Assembly (NCBI RefSeq): GCF_002272015.1
Contig: NZ_NPBY01000038.1
Coordinates: 159,835 to 223,834, forward strand
Origin: Paenibacillus campinasensis
GTDB taxonomy: Bacteria; Bacillota; Bacilli; Paenibacillales; Paenibacillaceae
Reading direction: 5' to 3'
Length of the DNA: 64,000 nucleotides
The notes beneath the pieces were generated by a model that saw nothing but the letters and a program-made list of their open reading frames with translations, did no database searches and was not told where the DNA came from. Positions 33,702 to 42,036 of the stretch are shown one piece after another. Position 1 is the first letter of the stretch. The number at the start of each line of letters is the position of its first letter. The position numbers and the translations under genes are program-made.

Positions 33702-35366
33702 TTATGCTTTATGCATTAATTGATTCACGGCGCTAAACAGCGCTTTTACCGACGAGGTCATAATGTCTACGTCAATGCCGCAGCCCCAGTACCGGGTGCC
33801 GTCCGGAGCGGTGATGCCGATGTAGGAGACAGCCTGCGACTTCGAACCTGTTTCCAGGGCATGCTCGCTATAGATCAGATCGCTGTATTCAACGCCAAGG
33901 CCGTCTTGCAGCGCATGGCTGATCGCATCCAGTCTTCCGTTGCCGGCGCCTTCGATTTCCTTCACCTCATCACCGGTCCGAATCGTGACAATGGTATGAA
34001 AATCATCCTGCTCGGCAGAGCGGTATTTGACAAACTCGACAGGGGCGCTGATGTTCACATATTCCCTGACGAAAATGTCGTAAATTTCATCCGGCATCAG
34101 CTCCTTTTGCTGCCGGTCCGATACGTTCTTCACGAAATAGCCGAAGCTTTCCCGCATCTTCGCCGGAAGATCCAGCCCGTACTTCAGCTGCAGCACATAG
34201 CCGATTCCGCCCTTGCCGGACTGACTGTTAATGCGGATAATATCGCCTTCATACTCCCTGCCGATGTCCTTCGGATCAATCAGCAGATAAGGAACCGACC
34301 AATGCTGCGGCTGCTGCTCCTCCCGCCATTTCATGCCCTTGGCGATGGCATCCTGGTGCGAACCGGAGAAGGCGGTGAAGACCAGCTCGCCTCCGTAAGG
34401 ATGGCGTTCGCTTACCCGCATTTTGGTCAGGCGCTCATACACGGAGATGATCTTCGGGATGTTCTCCAAGTTCAGCTTCGGATCCACCCCGTGAGAGTAC
34501 ATGTTCAGCGCCAGCGTCACAATGTCAACATTCCCGGTTCTTTCCCCGTTGCCGAACAGCGTGCCTTCCACGCGCTGCGCGCCGGCCAGCATTCCGAGCT
34601 CCGCGTCCGCCACGCCTGTTCCTCTATCGTTATGCGGATGCAGCGACAGAATGACATGCTCCCGGAATTTCAGATGCTCGCTCATATACTCGATCTGGCT
34701 GGCGTAGACGTGAGGCATGGACATGGATACCGTCGCCGGAAGATTGATAATAACCGGATTGTCTGCTGTCGGCTGCCATACTTCCAGCACGCGGTTGCAG
34801 ATATCCAGTGCAAACTCAATTTCAGTGCCTGTAAAGCTCTCCGGCGAATACTGGAACTGGAAGTTCCCTTCCGTCTCCTCTGCGCACTGCTGCAGCAGCT
34901 TCGCACCATTCACGGCGATGTCGATGATTTCTTGCTTGGATTTGCGGAATACCTGCTCCCGCTGGGCCACAGAAGTCGAATTGTACAGATGGACCACCGC
35001 CTTCTTCGCCCCTTTCAGGGATTCAAAGGTTTTGCGAATAATATGCTCTCTGGACTGGGTAAGCACCTGAATCGTCACATCATCCGGAATCAGTTGCTGC
35101 TCGATCAGCGTCCGCAGAAAGGCAAACTCCGTTTCCGATGCTGCGGGAAAGCCAACCTCGATCTCCTTGAAACCAATATCCACAAGCAACTGGAAGTATT
35201 CCAGCTTCTCCTCCAAGTTCATCGGAACGATCAAAGCCTGGTTGCCATCGCGCAGGTCGACGCTGCACCAAACCGGAGCCTCGGTAATATACTCCTTCTG
35301 GGTCCAGTTCAAGCTGGTTTTCGGCGGCATAAAATATCCTCTTGCGTACTTTTCAACATTGTTCAT
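33702..35366 (-). CDS. leuA: 2-isopropylmalate synthase
   Basis: 554 residues from ATG 35366, chosen because GAGGAGG stands eight bases upstream and the sequence upstream of it is the T-box leader. Condenses acetyl-CoA with 2-ketoisovalerate, the first committed step to leucine. HMGL-like TIM barrel with WCSVDLRDGNQAL (metal-binding Asp) and SLHPHNDRGTGVADAELG (His pair) and GNGERTGNVD; the C-terminal regulatory domain (about 430-554) should bind leucine. This is the long LeuA type with an N-terminal MPPKTSLNWTQKEYI segment, as in actinobacteria and fungi, rather than the standard Bacillus LeuA. It stands alone, without leuBCD. Confidence 0.94.
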   Translation of the reverse strand: MNNVEKYARGYFMPPKTSLNWTQKEYITEAPVWCSVDLRDGNQALIVPMNLEEKLEYFQLLVDIGFKEIEVGFPAASETEFAFLRTLIEQQLIPDDVTIQVLTQSREHIIRKTFESLKGAKKAVVHLYNSTSVAQREQVFRKSKQEIIDIAVNGAKLLQQCAEETEGNFQFQYSPESFTGTEIEFALDICNRVLEVWQPTADNPVIINLPATVSMSMPHVYASQIEYMSEHLKFREHVILSLHPHNDRGTGVADAELGMLAGAQRVEGTLFGNGERTGNVDIVTLALNMYSHGVDPKLNLENIPKIISVYERLTKMRVSERHPYGGELVFTAFSGSHQDAIAKGMKWREEQQPQHWSVPYLLIDPKDIGREYEGDIIRINSQSGKGGIGYVLQLKYGLDLPAKMRESFGYFVKNVSDRQQKELMPDEIYDIFVREYVNISAPVEFVKYRSAEQDDFHTIVTIRTGDEVKEIEGAGNGRLDAISHALQDGLGVEYSDLIYSEHALETGSKSQAVSYIGITAPDGTRYWGCGIDVDIMTSSVKALFSAVNQLMHKA

Positions 35367-35420
35367 GGTTATCCTCCTCTTCATCGACTTGATGCGCTGA
35401 TCCTCTAAAGACCAGACATG

Positions 35421-35735
35421 TAAAAAAAGCCTTCCATCTCCTGCAACAGAGACGAAAGACTTTGATATCTTACGCGGTACCACTCCGAATTCATGCCAAG
35501 CGGCATGCACTCTACGGATTACGGGGCTGTCAACATCGACAAACCAGGCATCCTCCTGATGATAACGGTCAGGCTCCGGCTCCGCCTACTTGAACAAGGG
35601 GTCCAGAAGTACGGGATATCCGACTTATTGAACGCTTGCTTCTACGGTTCAGCGGGCAACTCCAAGGCGAGTTCCGATTCTCTCCACGGCTGTTTCGCAC
35701 CATCCAACAGCTCTCTGTTCGTTTGAAAAATCGTA
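35421..35735 (-). promoter_or_regulatory. T-box leader, leucine (CUC specifier)
   Basis: Minus strand: Stem I begins AGAGAGCTGTTGGATGGTG with a matching GCGAAACAGC; the specifier region reads GGAACTCGCC, giving CUC (Leu); the T-box antiterminator bulge is GAGTGGTACCGCG near 35473-35486; and the terminator is AGTCTTTCGTCTC...GAGATGGAAGGC with seven T (35421-35460). Uncharged leucyl-tRNA should stabilise the antiterminator and turn on leuA. Confidence 0.92.
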
Positions 35736-35771
35736 CTATTCCTTCTCAACGTATTTTCACTATTTGAAGCA

Positions 35772-35800
35772 ATGTTATATTAGTAACACGTCTGTGTCAA
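35772..35800 (-). promoter_or_regulatory. SigA-type promoter of T-box/leuA
   Basis: Minus strand: -35 TTGACA (35795-35800), 17-base spacer, -10 TAACAT (35772-35777), starting transcription a few tens of bases before Stem I. Confidence 0.65.
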
Positions 35801-35897
35801 TCCTATTCTGAATTTTATTATTTCCGTCCCGATTGCTGTTCATTGGACGAATTCAGAATTTGAGCCGTAGCAGATTGACCTCAATCCCACGCACGAC

Positions 35898-35947
35898 TTG
35901 ACAACGACATGCAGCCTTTATAATATAGGTAATATATTACCTATATT
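35898..35947 (+). promoter_or_regulatory. Promoter with a 26-base perfect palindromic operator
   Basis: -35 TTGACA at 35898-35903; -10 either TATAAT (35919-35924, 15-base spacer) or TAATAT (35921-35926, 17-base spacer). Overlapping the -10 and the start point is a perfect palindrome at 35922-35947 with half-site AATATAGGTAATA. It should be the operator for the MarR protein encoded in the same operon. Confidence 0.75.
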
Positions 35948-36046
35948 TCATTCAACATGTTAAGCGTACAGCATGCCCAGCGGTGGCCGGATACAAGATG
36001 ACGAGCACGCTTCATCCTTCCACCTACTGCGGAGGTGAACCTATTA

Positions 36047-37150
36047 ATGAGCACGCGCACAGACTTGCTTCAGCAGGCCTGCCTTCTCAAGCAGACACTG
36101 ATCGACCGTCTGCTTGACGACAGCTGCCCTTCCATCCAATACCGGCTGCTGACGGAAATCGTCCCGGAATATACAGCATCGTCCGAACGAATTGACGGAC
36201 TGTACGAGCGCTTACTGCGTGATGAGGAAGTAGCGCATATCCGCCAGCAGCCGCTTGGATTCATCACGCAGCGGGATGCGCATTCTGAGCACGGGCTGGA
36301 GACCTACATCCGTTTTCTTAGTGAGAAAGGCGTCCGCCCCGATCATCCGGCGCTGTCTGCCATGCTCGAGTATGTCCATGAACATCCGGATGTATTCGGT
36401 ACCGGATCGCTAAGGAAGGTTGGCCGGTATCTCGATACGCTCAATCTCGGCGGCTCGAGCATGATTCGTGCCGTCCTGCTCTCGCAGTGCGGTATGGAGC
36501 ATAGCCCGTTAGTCCGCAGCGAGGTTGAGAAAGCATTGCAGGCATTTGACCATGCTGCCGGTGTGGAGCATTGGGAGGAAATCGGCACGACTATTCGAGG
36601 CAAGGCGATACTGAAGAAGGGCGCAGGCTGGCCAAGCGTCTATCACTATCGGCTGCTGGCCTATACCCGATCATGGCGGACCGAGTCTCAGATGGATATC
36701 GTTGCTGAAGCAATACGCAACATTCTGCGCCTCTCGCCTATTCCCGACTGGAAGGGAGTATGGAACGGGCAGGTCATCGCACCGGGAAGTTTTGCGGTTG
36801 CCGACATGGATCGAGACTATCGCCGTTTGAGTCGGCCTCCGGATTGGATGACTTGGCTTCATCGGATGGAGCTTATGGCGAGGATGGGCGTTGTTTCAAA
36901 AGTTCATTTTTTCCGCCATCAGTTGGCAGAAGTGGTCGAAAGCCGGCTTCTTAGCGACAAGCTGCCTGACACCATCAAGTCTCACCCTTACTTCACCCGC
37001 TGGTCCCCTTATACCGGCTTGCGCCTGGAGCCAAGCTGGAGGTGCCGTTGCTGCAAGGAGCGGGACATTCGCTTCCGTCTCGTCTTGATAATTCATTACG
37101 GACTGGTGCAGTTTAGCAACCCTATAATGATTAGGAGGAATCCACCATAG
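36047..37150 (+). CDS. Unknown protein, first gene of the MarR/ABC operon
   Basis: 367 residues from ATG 36047 (GGAGGTG ten bases upstream; an earlier in-frame GTG overlaps that site). Mostly helical and soluble, without signal or membrane segment. Blocks such as VRSEVEKALQAF, GWPSVYHYRLLAYTRSWRT and LRLSPIPDWKG resemble repeats of terpenoid-cyclase-like alpha/alpha toroid proteins found as unknowns in Firmicutes, but no catalytic motif is evident. The C-terminus (RRNPP, stop at 37148-37150) overlaps the following MarR start by four bases. An extra 14 codons would be read if the TAG were TGG. Function unknown. Confidence 0.75.
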   Translation: MSTRTDLLQQACLLKQTLIDRLLDDSCPSIQYRLLTEIVPEYTASSERIDGLYERLLRDEEVAHIRQQPLGFITQRDAHSEHGLETYIRFLSEKGVRPDHPALSAMLEYVHEHPDVFGTGSLRKVGRYLDTLNLGGSSMIRAVLLSQCGMEHSPLVRSEVEKALQAFDHAAGVEHWEEIGTTIRGKAILKKGAGWPSVYHYRLLAYTRSWRTESQMDIVAEAIRNILRLSPIPDWKGVWNGQVIAPGSFAVADMDRDYRRLSRPPDWMTWLHRMELMARMGVVSKVHFFRHQLAEVVESRLLSDKLPDTIKSHPYFTRWSPYTGLRLEPSWRCRCCKERDIRFRLVLIIHYGLVQFSNPIMIRRNPP

Positions 37151-37602
37151 AAGAACATAAAGGAACCGTATTCGCCTCGCTCTTCCTGATCGCCAATCGA
37201 TTGCAAGCGCTTGGAGACCGGCTGGATCAGCATGTAACGGTCAAGCAATGGCTGCTCATCGCAATCCTGTTCAAGAGCATGCCTGCCAAGCTGGCGGTGA
37301 AGGAAATCGCCAGCATCGTGGGCGCGACGCATCAGAATGTGATGCAGATGGCCAGAAGCCTGGAAAGCAAAGGATTTCTTGAGATCAGCATCGATCCGGA
37401 AGATCAACGGATTCGAAGGATCGGGCTGACCCAGCAATGCCTGGACTATTTCCGCACACGCGAAGACAAGGAAACCGCCTTTCTGAACGACCTGTTCACC
37501 GATTTTAACGGTGAGGAGCTGGCGCAATTCCACCTGTTCATTGAACGCCTTCTGCACAATATATCCAACATGGAGGCACGGTCTTCCGGCGATGGCGCAT
37601 GA
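37147..37602 (+). CDS. MarR-family regulator with an apparent ATA start codon
   Basis: 151 residues if read from ATA 37147 (EEHKGTVFASLFLIANRLQ follows). GGAGG lies eight bases upstream of this codon and an in-frame TAG lies 12 bases before it, so no ATG, GTG or TTG is available until TTG 37201, which lacks a ribosome site and would cut away the first conserved helix. Winged helix: VKEIASIVGATHQNVMQMARSLESKGFLEI with the wing DPEDQRIRRIGLT. Likely autoregulator of this operon and its ABC exporter through the palindrome at 35922. Ends 112 bases before the ABC ATPase start. A sequencing error at 37149 would also explain the odd start. Confidence 0.85.
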   Translation: MEEHKGTVFASLFLIANRLQALGDRLDQHVTVKQWLLIAILFKSMPAKLAVKEIASIVGATHQNVMQMARSLESKGFLEISIDPEDQRIRRIGLTQQCLDYFRTREDKETAFLNDLFTDFNGEELAQFHLFIERLLHNISNMEARSSGDGA

Positions 37603-37714
37603 GCGTCCGGCAATCCAGCCAGCCATATGCGGACTTCCGGGGGAGGAAAACAGCTGGCCTGACGGCGAATCTGCAACCCGGAAAGAAAAGACGGAAGCTG
37701 GAGGAGGCAACGTA

Positions 37715-38440
37715 ATGCTGACAGTGGACAATGTGACGTTTCAATACAATCTGCAGACGGCGCCAGCTGCGGACAGACTCTCTTTTCAGATCGACGGCGG
37801 TACCATCTGCGGTCTGCTTGGACCGAACGGTGCCGGCAAAACGACGGCGATTCAGCTGATCCTCGGCCTGCTAAAGCCTGATCACGGCAGCATCGAGCTG
37901 TACGGTCAATCCTTGCATCGTGATCCGAAGGCATACAAATCAGCCATCGGTTATGCTTCCGGCAGCCACCACATTTACGATGGTCTGACCGGCAAGGAAT
38001 ATCTGAATTTCATGGCCGATATGTATGGCGTCAGCGCCACCAGAAGATCGGAAGTGTACAGCACCTTAACAGAGCAATTCCAGCTGCAGCCGCATCTGCA
38101 TAAGCCGATCGGAAGCTGCTCATATGGCACTCAGCAGAAATTGTTCATCACGGCCTCCATCGTCCACGATCCCAGGCTGTGGATTCTGGATGAACCGCTG
38201 ACCGGGCTTGATGTGGAATCAGTCCTTGTCCTGAAGCAATTAATGAAAAGTCATGCCGAGCGAGGCCATATCGTGTTGTTCTCATCCCATATCCTGGAGG
38301 TATGCGAGTCTTTATGCGATCGCATCCTGATCATCAAGCAGGGGAAGATTCTGCACACCTCCTTTCTTGATGAGCACGCGCAGCAAGGAGGCCGGACATT
38401 GGAAGAGCTGTATCTGGAGGTGATTCGGCATTATGAATAG
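37715..38440 (+). CDS. ABC transporter ATP-binding protein
   Basis: 241 residues from ATG 37715 (GGAGGAGG upstream). Walker A GPNGAGKTT (about 38), Q-loop region GYASGSHHIYDGL, signature CSYGTQQKL in place of LSGGQ, Walker B LWILDEPLTGLD (about 155-166), and H-loop LFSSHILE. This is the form of ATPases in antibiotic or bacteriocin exporters. The stop overlaps the start of the permease gene by eight bases. The relaxed signature is normal for this subfamily. Likely exports or detoxifies an amphipathic compound sensed by the MarR protein. Confidence 0.92.
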   Translation: MLTVDNVTFQYNLQTAPAADRLSFQIDGGTICGLLGPNGAGKTTAIQLILGLLKPDHGSIELYGQSLHRDPKAYKSAIGYASGSHHIYDGLTGKEYLNFMADMYGVSATRRSEVYSTLTEQFQLQPHLHKPIGSCSYGTQQKLFITASIVHDPRLWILDEPLTGLDVESVLVLKQLMKSHAERGHIVLFSSHILEVCESLCDRILIIKQGKILHTSFLDEHAQQGGRTLEELYLEVIRHYE

Positions 38441-40022
38441 GCTTCAGATCCGCAGGCTGACCCGGTGCATCCTGCTGACCAACGTGAACTTCCTCCAGGC
38501 TCGACACTGGCTGAGACAAGGAGGTATCAGCCTGCATACGACGGTGATGCTCGCGATATTGCTGATGATTGGCAGCCTTCTCATGTACAGCTATGTCAAT
38601 CTGTTGACCAAAGCTTATCGGTTCTTTCATGAAGCCGGCGCGCCATCAGCCTATCTAATCGTCTTCCTCTGTGCGATCCTGCTGCTGCTCCTCCTGGCGA
38701 GCGCATTCTATACCGTTCACCTCTTCTGCTACTCCAGGGATTACACCGGGCTGCTGCATATGCCGATCGAGCCTGGCACTTTGCTGACAAGCAAGCTGCT
38801 GGTGTCGTTGCTGCTCGGCTACACGCTGGAACTGCTGCTGCTCGTGCCGGTCTTCAGCGTATACGGCAGCCATCACCCGTCGATGGGCTTCGCCGCAGCG
38901 GCTTTGACGATTATGCTGTTCATGCCTGTCATCCCATCGGTCCTGCTGGCAGTCATCGCTATGCTCGCCCTGAAGGTTTCCCAGTGCAGCATGCGCGTTC
39001 ATCCCGGCTGGCTTGGGTTAGCCGGGAGCCTGCTCACGGTTACCGGCTGCGGATGGCTGACGGGAACCCTGCTTCAGGGCGATGTGCTCAGCAAATTGCT
39101 GCACCTCATCCACGGATCGGAAACCTGGCATTATGGTATCGCACTGGCCCTGTTCGCAGCCGTATCTGCATTAAGTCTTCCGCTCTACGTACTGGCTAGC
39201 AGGCGATGGTTTCGCAGCGGCTTGTACTTGCCAATGCAGCCCCGCCGGGCTGCTCCAGTCTCGGCAACAGCGACTCGCCCGTACAGCCGGCGCACCCCAT
39301 TCGTGAGCTGCTTCATCAAGGAGCTGAAGCTCTTCTTCCGGGAGCCTGTATACGTGATCAACGGGCTATTCGGCATCGTCCTGCCCCCGCTGATGCTTCC
39401 CCTTGCTTTCAGCATGGGCTCTGCCGGTGAGGATGCCGGCACCGTAAGAGAGATGGTCGCGCAGGAACCCTTCTTCTCCCTGCTGCTAGCACTCGGCGTG
39501 ATCATCGCGACCTCTGCCATTAATCCGGTGGCCTCCAGCAGCGTATCAAGAGAGGGCCGCCATTTCTGGATATGCCGCTTGGTTCCGCTTGCCTGGCATA
39601 GCCAGGTGTCTGCCAAGCTGGCCTTTGCTTATTCTTTATCCTGCTGCGGGCTGCTCATGAACTGCTTCATTTTCTGGCTTTATTTTGGATTCAGTCTGAC
39701 ACAGATTGTGATTATTTTCTCAATCGGGTCGCTATACGCTGGTCTGTGGTCGGCAATCGGTGTCTGGATCGACACCCGCCGCCCGAAGCTGAACTGGCTG
39801 AACAAGTCTGAAGCGGTCAAGCAGAATCTGAACGTCGTGCTGGCGATGCTCGTTTCATTCAGCCTGATCGGCCTGCTGTATTATCTTCTGACCTTCGCCC
39901 TGGAACACAACTGGGGTCAAGCGGCAATCCTGCTTGGGTTAGCTGCCCTGGCGACCGTCTTGAACGTGACATGGGTTCAGGGAATTGTGGCGATGTGCCG
40001 GAAGCAGGAAAGGCATCATTAA
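38433..40022 (+). CDS. ABC exporter permease, large
   Basis: 529 residues with about 12 hydrophobic helices in two blocks (about 35-265 and 300-525), split by a cytoplasmic loop with RRAAPVSATATRPYSRR (about 275-290). The C-terminal half holds NPVASSSVSREGRHFWICRLVP, seen in putative ABC exporters of Firmicutes. Overlaps the ATPase gene by eight bases and is followed by a small DUF1648 protein. The two-half design with no internal ATPase fits a single fused permease working with one ATPase dimer. Substrate unknown; MarR control suggests a toxic compound. Confidence 0.88.
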   Translation: MNRLQIRRLTRCILLTNVNFLQARHWLRQGGISLHTTVMLAILLMIGSLLMYSYVNLLTKAYRFFHEAGAPSAYLIVFLCAILLLLLLASAFYTVHLFCYSRDYTGLLHMPIEPGTLLTSKLLVSLLLGYTLELLLLVPVFSVYGSHHPSMGFAAAALTIMLFMPVIPSVLLAVIAMLALKVSQCSMRVHPGWLGLAGSLLTVTGCGWLTGTLLQGDVLSKLLHLIHGSETWHYGIALALFAAVSALSLPLYVLASRRWFRSGLYLPMQPRRAAPVSATATRPYSRRTPFVSCFIKELKLFFREPVYVINGLFGIVLPPLMLPLAFSMGSAGEDAGTVREMVAQEPFFSLLLALGVIIATSAINPVASSSVSREGRHFWICRLVPLAWHSQVSAKLAFAYSLSCCGLLMNCFIFWLYFGFSLTQIVIIFSIGSLYAGLWSAIGVWIDTRRPKLNWLNKSEAVKQNLNVVLAMLVSFSLIGLLYYLLTFALEHNWGQAAILLGLAALATVLNVTWVQGIVAMCRKQERHH

Positions 40023-40046
40023 TCATGATTAGAGGAGGAATTGTGT

Positions 40047-40253
40047 ATGAAGAAGCCAACCAGAACGGCGTTGCTGCTGCTCGCCGGAACGTTTGTCATT
40101 CTGCTGGCGGTGACCTTCGTATTGCCAAGTCAAATTCCGTTTCATTTCAATGCCAAAGGAGAAGCAGGCTGGTATGCAAGCAAGTATTTCATTCTCTGCC
40201 TCACACCGGTCCCGTATTTGATCTACTGGCAATTTAAGCGCAACAAAAAATAA
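40047..40253 (+). CDS. Small DUF1648 membrane protein
   Basis: 68 residues from ATG 40047 (GAGGAGG nine bases upstream). Two membrane helices with the loop PSQIPFHFNAKGEAGWYASK between them, the DUF1648 signature also found at the N-terminus of SdpI immunity proteins. It lies 24 bases after the permease gene in the same operon. Stand-alone DUF1648 proteins may act as immunity or accessory proteins of ABC exporters; that role is inferred. Confidence 0.82.
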   Translation: MKKPTRTALLLLAGTFVILLAVTFVLPSQIPFHFNAKGEAGWYASKYFILCLTPVPYLIYWQFKRNKK

Positions 40254-40275
40254 GACTTGTGTGAGGAGGTTGGCC

Positions 40276-41115
40276 ATGTACTGGTTATGGATAGCCGCAG
40301 TCATATCAGCGATAATTATCAGCCTGATCATCGGAATAGCTGCACGAAATCGCGCTTACCGGGCTGGCGTAGCAGCGGAGGAAGCGCGCCTGCTTAGACA
40401 AGCGCCTCTTCCGTCATCGTTCCTTCAACCTGAAGAAGACCGGTTACGCAAGTTGCCACCGCCGGTAGCGAGATGGTTGAAGCTTACAGGGGCGCTGGAT
40501 CAGACCCCCTTCAGCTCGGTGCACATTCGCCAGAAGGGCATGCTTCGCACCCAGCCGGATGGACGATGGATGCCGTTCCTGGCGGATCAGCATTCGCTGC
40601 TGGCTGCGCCAGCCTTTATCTGGAAAGCGAAGATCAGGGCAGCGCCGGGTGTAGCCATCTACGGCAGAGATCTGTACGCGGACCAGCATGCAGATATGCT
40701 GATCAAGCTGATGGGCATCCTCACGGCAGCCCATGCCCGCGGTCCTGAGGTGGATCAAGGCTCGCTGGTACGCTACCTGGCCGAGATCGTCTGGTATCCG
40801 CCGGCGGCATTGTCGCCGAATATGACATGGGAAGCGCTCGGCCCCGATGCTGCACGGGCGTCCATCTCCTATGGCGGAGCAGCCGTCTCGGGCATCTTCT
40901 ATTTTCAGGAAAGCGGCGAGCCTGTCCGGTTTGAGGCGCAGCGCTACATGGACGCCGGTGGAACCTTCCGCCTGGAAGCGTGGTCGGTCAGGATGGAGGC
41001 GTACAGGAAATTTCAGGGCATCCTGGTCCCGTCCCGCGGCGAGGTCAGCTGGCAGCTGGAGACAGGGCCGTTCCACTGGCTGCACTTCGAGGTCACCGAT
41101 GCACAGTTTGGATGA
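40276..41115 (+). CDS. DUF6544-like membrane-anchored protein
   Basis: 279 residues from ATG 40276 (GAGGAGG upstream; an in-frame GTG at 40261 overlaps the site). One N-terminal membrane helix (about 5-27) and an external beta-rich domain of about 240 residues. Blocks LPPPVARWLKLTGAL, IRQKGMLRTQPDGRWMPF and YLAEIVWYPPAALSP match the pattern of DUF6544 (formerly DUF6920) proteins. Last gene of the MarR operon. Function unknown, possibly lipid-binding at the outer membrane face. Confidence 0.82.
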   Translation: MYWLWIAAVISAIIISLIIGIAARNRAYRAGVAAEEARLLRQAPLPSSFLQPEEDRLRKLPPPVARWLKLTGALDQTPFSSVHIRQKGMLRTQPDGRWMPFLADQHSLLAAPAFIWKAKIRAAPGVAIYGRDLYADQHADMLIKLMGILTAAHARGPEVDQGSLVRYLAEIVWYPPAALSPNMTWEALGPDAARASISYGGAAVSGIFYFQESGEPVRFEAQRYMDAGGTFRLEAWSVRMEAYRKFQGILVPSRGEVSWQLETGPFHWLHFEVTDAQFG

Positions 41116-41226
41116 GATCAGGAACAAGCGACAGCATAAGCAGAGCGATGGTGCCTGCACAGGTCCAGCGCTCTGTGTTCAAACCTGTAGGAACGGATAC
41201 ATGTAGGACCCGCTCGTTCGCCCCCT

Positions 41227-42018
41227 CTACCCTTTAAACATCAGCCGGATCGCCACAAGGAACAGGCATACCGACAAGATCCGGACAATGATGAGCCCCG
41301 GGATCCTCGAGGCGAGCCTCGCCCCGATTTGTCCCCCTGCCAGCGCGCCAACCGCAAGCCAGATGAACGTGCCCCATAACACATGATCCAGCACGACATG
41401 GGAGATGGTGCCCACCAGCGAGGAGAGCAGGATTGAGAACATGGACGTTGCGGTCGCGATATGCGGCGGAAACGCCAGAAACAGAATCATGGTAGGCACC
41501 ATCACCGAGCCGCCGCCAATGCCGAACAGGCTGGAGATAAAGCCGACAAAAAACGCCACCCCCGAGCCGAACCACAGATTGAACGCATAGCGATGCTCCA
41601 GGCCCGAGGCATCGATGAAGCTCCTGGTCACCGTCGGCCGGAGAAATCCACCCCGGCTCTCAGTAGGCTTAAAGTTGATCACGATGGCCATCAGCATGAG
41701 GAACAGCCCCAGCGCGATAAAAAAGACGCGGCTGTCCACAATACTCGTCGTCCAGGCACCCAGCACGGAGCCCGGGATCATCGCCACCGAGAACGCCAGG
41801 CCGCTCCGGTAATCAATTCGCTTTTGTCTGGCATATGCCCATGTGCTGGAGATCGCGCTGACGAACAGAACCGCCATCGACGTGCCCGAAATCTGGGGCA
41901 CCGGCACCGTATACATAAGCGCCAGCACCGGCACGATGATAAATCCGCCGCCAAGGCCGGCAATCGCCCCGCTCACCGCGGCCAGCATGCCGACCAGCAC
42001 CAGCAATACTTGTTCCAT
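41227..42018 (-). CDS. TauE/SafE-family permease
   Basis: 263 residues, about eight membrane helices. Repeated motifs GGGFIIVPVLALMY near the N-terminus and FGIGGGSVMVPTMI near residue 170 mark the two halves of the family, which exports or imports sulfite, sulfoacetate or related anions. GGAAGGG precedes the ATG. It is the third gene after the small ORF at 43020 and the spermidine-synthase-like gene on the same strand. Faces the MarR operon tail to tail, with a weak hairpin at 41139-41176 between them. Substrate unknown. Confidence 0.93.
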   Translation of the reverse strand: MEQVLLVLVGMLAAVSGAIAGLGGGFIIVPVLALMYTVPVPQISGTSMAVLFVSAISSTWAYARQKRIDYRSGLAFSVAMIPGSVLGAWTTSIVDSRVFFIALGLFLMLMAIVINFKPTESRGGFLRPTVTRSFIDASGLEHRYAFNLWFGSGVAFFVGFISSLFGIGGGSVMVPTMILFLAFPPHIATATSMFSILLSSLVGTISHVVLDHVLWGTFIWLAVGALAGGQIGARLASRIPGLIIVRILSVCLFLVAIRLMFKG

Positions 42019-42036
42019 ATGTATGTCATCCCTTCC

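Noticed and set aside
33720..35408. 562-residue open frame on the plus strand
   Set aside because: Exactly antisense to leuA, with no ribosome site and a product rich in His/Arg without domains; a mirror of codon bias in the real gene.
37201..37602. TTG 37201 as the MarR start
   Set aside because: No ribosome site and it removes the first helix; the in-frame extension back to ATA 37147 continues typical MarR sequence and has GGAGG.
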